NCBI GenBank assembly: GCA_043800975.1
Contig: JAZDMK010000034.1
Location: 1-17,615 of the forward strand
DNA: 17,615 nucleotides
DNA from: JAZDMK01 sp043800975
Lineage (GTDB): Bacteria; Bacteroidota; Bacteroidia; Bacteroidales; JAHJDW01
Reading direction: 5' to 3'
The notes under the pieces are model-generated. The model made no database searches, was not told the DNA's origin, and saw nothing but the letters and a program-made list of their open reading frames with translations. This document shows, piece after piece, positions 15,827 to 17,615 of this stretch (the first letter of the stretch is position 1; each line of letters starts with the position of its first letter). A program made the position numbers and the translations under genes.

Positions 15827-16865
15827 ATGAAAAAAAAATCTCACACTTTTATTTTTCCTTTTACTGATTACTGCTGCTGCATTTCCACAGGAAAAAAAAT
15901 ACAAACTGGCATGTATTGCTTTTTATAATGTCGAAAATTTATATGACACTTTAAACGATCCGCAGAAGAATGATGATGAGTTTTTACCCAAAGCAAAAAC
16001 CAAATGGGGAAAAGAAAGATACGGTACAAAACTGACACATTTATCCGAAGCAATTTCCGGAATCGGGGAAGAGTACTCATTAGGAGGACCTACAATACTG
16101 GGGCTTTCAGAAGTTGAAAATGAAAGTGTACTTCAGGATCTGATCAATACACCCAAACTGAAGAATAATAATTACGGCATTGTACATTACGACAGTCCTG
16201 ATGCGCGCGGTGTGGACGTAGCTTTACTATACAGAAAAAATGCGTTTCAGGTTACAAGCAGTAAATCTGTCAGGCTTTACATTGCAGGAAAACCTGATTT
16301 TGCATCCCGCGATCAGCTTGTTGTTTCAGGTGTTCTGGAAGGTGAAAAAATGCATTTTATTGTAAATCACTGGCCATCTCGCCGGGGCGGAGAAAAGAAA
16401 AGTTCACCCCTGCGTGAAGCGGCTGCTAAACTTACACGCTCTATTGTTGATTCACTTCTGAAGTTGGATCCGAATGCAAAAATTATGGTAATGGGTGATT
16501 TAAATGATGACCCGGTCAATAAAAGTGTTGCTACTTTTTTAAAAACTACGGGAACACAGACAGAGGCTAAAGAATCACTGCTTTTCAACCCCATGTACGA
16601 CATGCATAAAAAGCTTGGGCTTGGTAGCCTTGCATACAGAGATGCGTGGAACCTGTTTGATCAGATTATTCTTTCTCCGGGACTTCTCGGCACAGATAAA
16701 ACCAGCTTTACATACCTCAAAGCGTATGTTTTCAACAAGAATTTTTTGGTTCAGAAAGAAGGCTCTTTTGCCGGATATCCATTTCGTACCTATGTGGGTG
16801 GCTCATTTCTGGGTGGCTACAGCGACCACTTCCCGGTTTACGTTTACATTGCGAAAGAAAAATAA
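15827..16865 (+). CDS. Exported endonuclease/exonuclease/phosphatase (EEP) family protein, frameshifted at its start
   Basis: A metal-dependent phosphodiesterase of the EEP (DNase I-like) fold. As written, the ATG at 15827 opens a frame that stops at 15926-15928 after 33 codons. The enzyme is in another frame, open to 16865. Removing one A from the nine-A run at 15830-15838 joins them into a 345-residue protein with a normal signal peptide (MKKNLTLLFF..., cut near AFPQ). All EEP motifs are then present: YNVEN (Asn34), LSEVEN (Glu95), DARGVDVALLYR (125-136), NHWPSRRGG (His181), GDLNDDP (Asp224, Asn226) and YSDHFP (Asp333, His334). An in-frame GTG at 16212 would give a 217-residue start lacking the signal peptide, Asn34 and Glu95, so it is not a credible start. 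It diverges from the TonB receptor/DUF5689 pair, suggesting cleavage of a phosphodiester substrate before uptake. Whether the gene is intact, switchable or broken is undecided. Confidence 0.85.
15830..15838 (+). repeat. Nine-adenine homopolymer at codons 2-4 of the EEP gene
   Basis: Nine consecutive A residues directly after the ATG. Eight (or eleven) would put the signal peptide in frame with the catalytic domain; nine does not. Such tracts are prone to replication slippage, transcriptional slippage and sequencing length errors. Confidence 0.9.
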
Positions 16866-16884
16866 TTGAAGAACAATTTTTTAG

Positions 16885-16917
16885 CAGTCACTAAATCGTA
16901 ACTGTTCTTTTGTTTTT
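16885..16917 (+). terminator. Possible intrinsic terminator after the EEP gene
   Basis: CAGT-C-AC (16885-16891) can pair with GT-A-ACTG (16898-16904) across a six-base loop with one mismatch, followed by TTCTTTTGTTTTT. The stem is short, so the call is weak. It lies in the 78-base gap before the OmpA-like gene. Confidence 0.4.
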
Positions 16918-16943
16918 GCGTTAAACAGTTTTTAAAACAATCT

Positions 16944-17615
16944 ATGAAGAAACTGATATTTTTCTCCGTTTGTTTTTTGCTTTCCTTTTCCGGCCTTCAG
17001 GCACAGAATCAGGTCAGCAATCGCGAAATCATTCTGATCCTTCAGCCTGATTTATCATCCGTTTTATATTACAATACGGTTCGGAACAACGTGCTTCGCA
17101 AGCAGCAGTATATTTTCAACAAAGAAAATATTTACTATGTAAATCCGAACGAATACAAATACATTGAGAATTGTAATAACTACAGTGATGCATTTGAATT
17201 TTCAGATGTGCCCGGCTATGCAATCCTGCAAAAGATTCCGGCTGATAAAATTAAAATGGATGATCAGAGAATCTATACCTATACCGATGAATATTTCTGG
17301 GATAATCCAAGTCGTCCATTTTACGACAACATCGTTTTTGTATTTATTCTTCCAAATAATTATGATTACGTAGAATACAAATGCACGCAACCCGGCGAAT
17401 GGGTAAAGCGTCAGAATGTAGTTACCTACTTTGGAAAAAAAGTAAACAACCTGAAATTTTCGGTTAAGTTCAAACCCCTGATGCAGGAAACAATTGTTAA
17501 AACTGAAAAAGCAGTAAACAATATCATTAAGGATTTCAGTGATATTAAAAACAATGATATTACTGTAAAAGAAGAAGGCGACGGTGTTAAAGTTACATTC
17601 AAAGACAACCTGCTT
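16944..17615 (+). CDS. Probable OmpA-family outer-membrane protein, N-terminal part (cut by right edge)
   Basis: An open frame of 224 codons from the ATG at 16944 to the edge, with no stop. Residues 1-20 are a signal peptide (MKKLIFFSVC..., ending GLQA before QNQ). The next about 180 residues form a beta-rich, Asn/Tyr-rich domain I cannot name, with NNVVFVF-like strands near 129-136 and VVTYFGKKVNNLKFSVKF at 159-176. The visible end, DGVKVTFKDNLL (213-224), resembles the first strand of an OmpA C-terminal peptidoglycan-binding domain, in which such a strand runs into LF(D)xGS. That domain would lie off the window, so the assignment is inferred from a short match. There is no in-window evidence that it works with the EEP gene, which lies 78 bases upstream in the same direction. 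Confidence 0.6.
   Translation, partial: MKKLIFFSVCFLLSFSGLQAQNQVSNREIILILQPDLSSVLYYNTVRNNVLRKQQYIFNKENIYYVNPNEYKYIENCNNYSDAFEFSDVPGYAILQKIPADKIKMDDQRIYTYTDEYFWDNPSRPFYDNIVFVFILPNNYDYVEYKCTQPGEWVKRQNVVTYFGKKVNNLKFSVKFKPLMQETIVKTEKAVNNIIKDFSDIKNNDITVKEEGDGVKVTFKDNLL

Noticed and set aside
16212..16865. A shorter EEP gene starting at GTG 16212
   Set aside because: This start falls inside the conserved DARGVDVALLYR motif and would delete the signal peptide plus the Asn34 and Glu95 active-site regions. The frame is open with conserved sequence back to 15831.

Overview
The window looks like chromosomal DNA of a member of the Bacteroidota. It carries a TonB-dependent receptor with an N-terminal carboxypeptidase-like regulatory domain, lipoproteins typical of the phylum, a DUF5689 protein and a repeat protein resembling type IX secretion cargo. 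Several upstream regions carry the phylum's TAnnTTTG -7 promoter motif, and Shine-Dalgarno sequences are not apparent. The DNA is AT-leaning and gene-dense. I see no tRNA, rRNA, insertion sequence, integrase or CRISPR array, and no gap between genes exceeds 150 bases.

Layout, left to right. (1) Positions 1-1106, minus strand: the 5' part of a secreted protein with two related domains; its 3' end lies off the left edge. (2) 1180-7511, minus strand: a probable housekeeping operon read right to left, serS > TPR lipoprotein-like/periplasmic protein > rsmA > nitroreductase > M2 (ACE-like) zinc peptidase lipoprotein, closed by a strong intrinsic terminator. Gaps are 11, 6, -26 and 65 bases. (3) 7603-8389, minus strand: rplU-rpmA with a near-perfect promoter and an intrinsic terminator. 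(4) 8460-11577, minus strand: a CPA2-type cation/proton antiporter with two UspA-like domains, translationally overlapping (8 bases) an LpqC/PHB-depolymerase-like esterase that seems to lack the usual catalytic histidine. (5) 11625-16865: a divergent locus. On the minus strand are a TonB-dependent receptor and a DUF5689 plus cleaved-adhesin-like lipoprotein. On the plus strand is a secreted endonuclease/exonuclease/phosphatase (EEP) family protein. (6) 16944-17615, plus strand: the N-terminal part of a probable OmpA-family outer-membrane protein cut by the right edge.

The most interesting unit is region 5. A surface lipoprotein, an outer-membrane active transporter and an exported phosphodiesterase/nuclease-like enzyme could together capture, cleave and import a phosphodiester substrate such as extracellular nucleic acid or a phospholipid head group. 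This is inference from gene content and order. The EEP gene cannot be translated from its natural start as written: its signal peptide is joined to the enzyme only if one base is removed from a run of nine adenines directly after the ATG. That is a sequencing error, a phase-variable switch, transcriptional slippage or a fresh inactivation.
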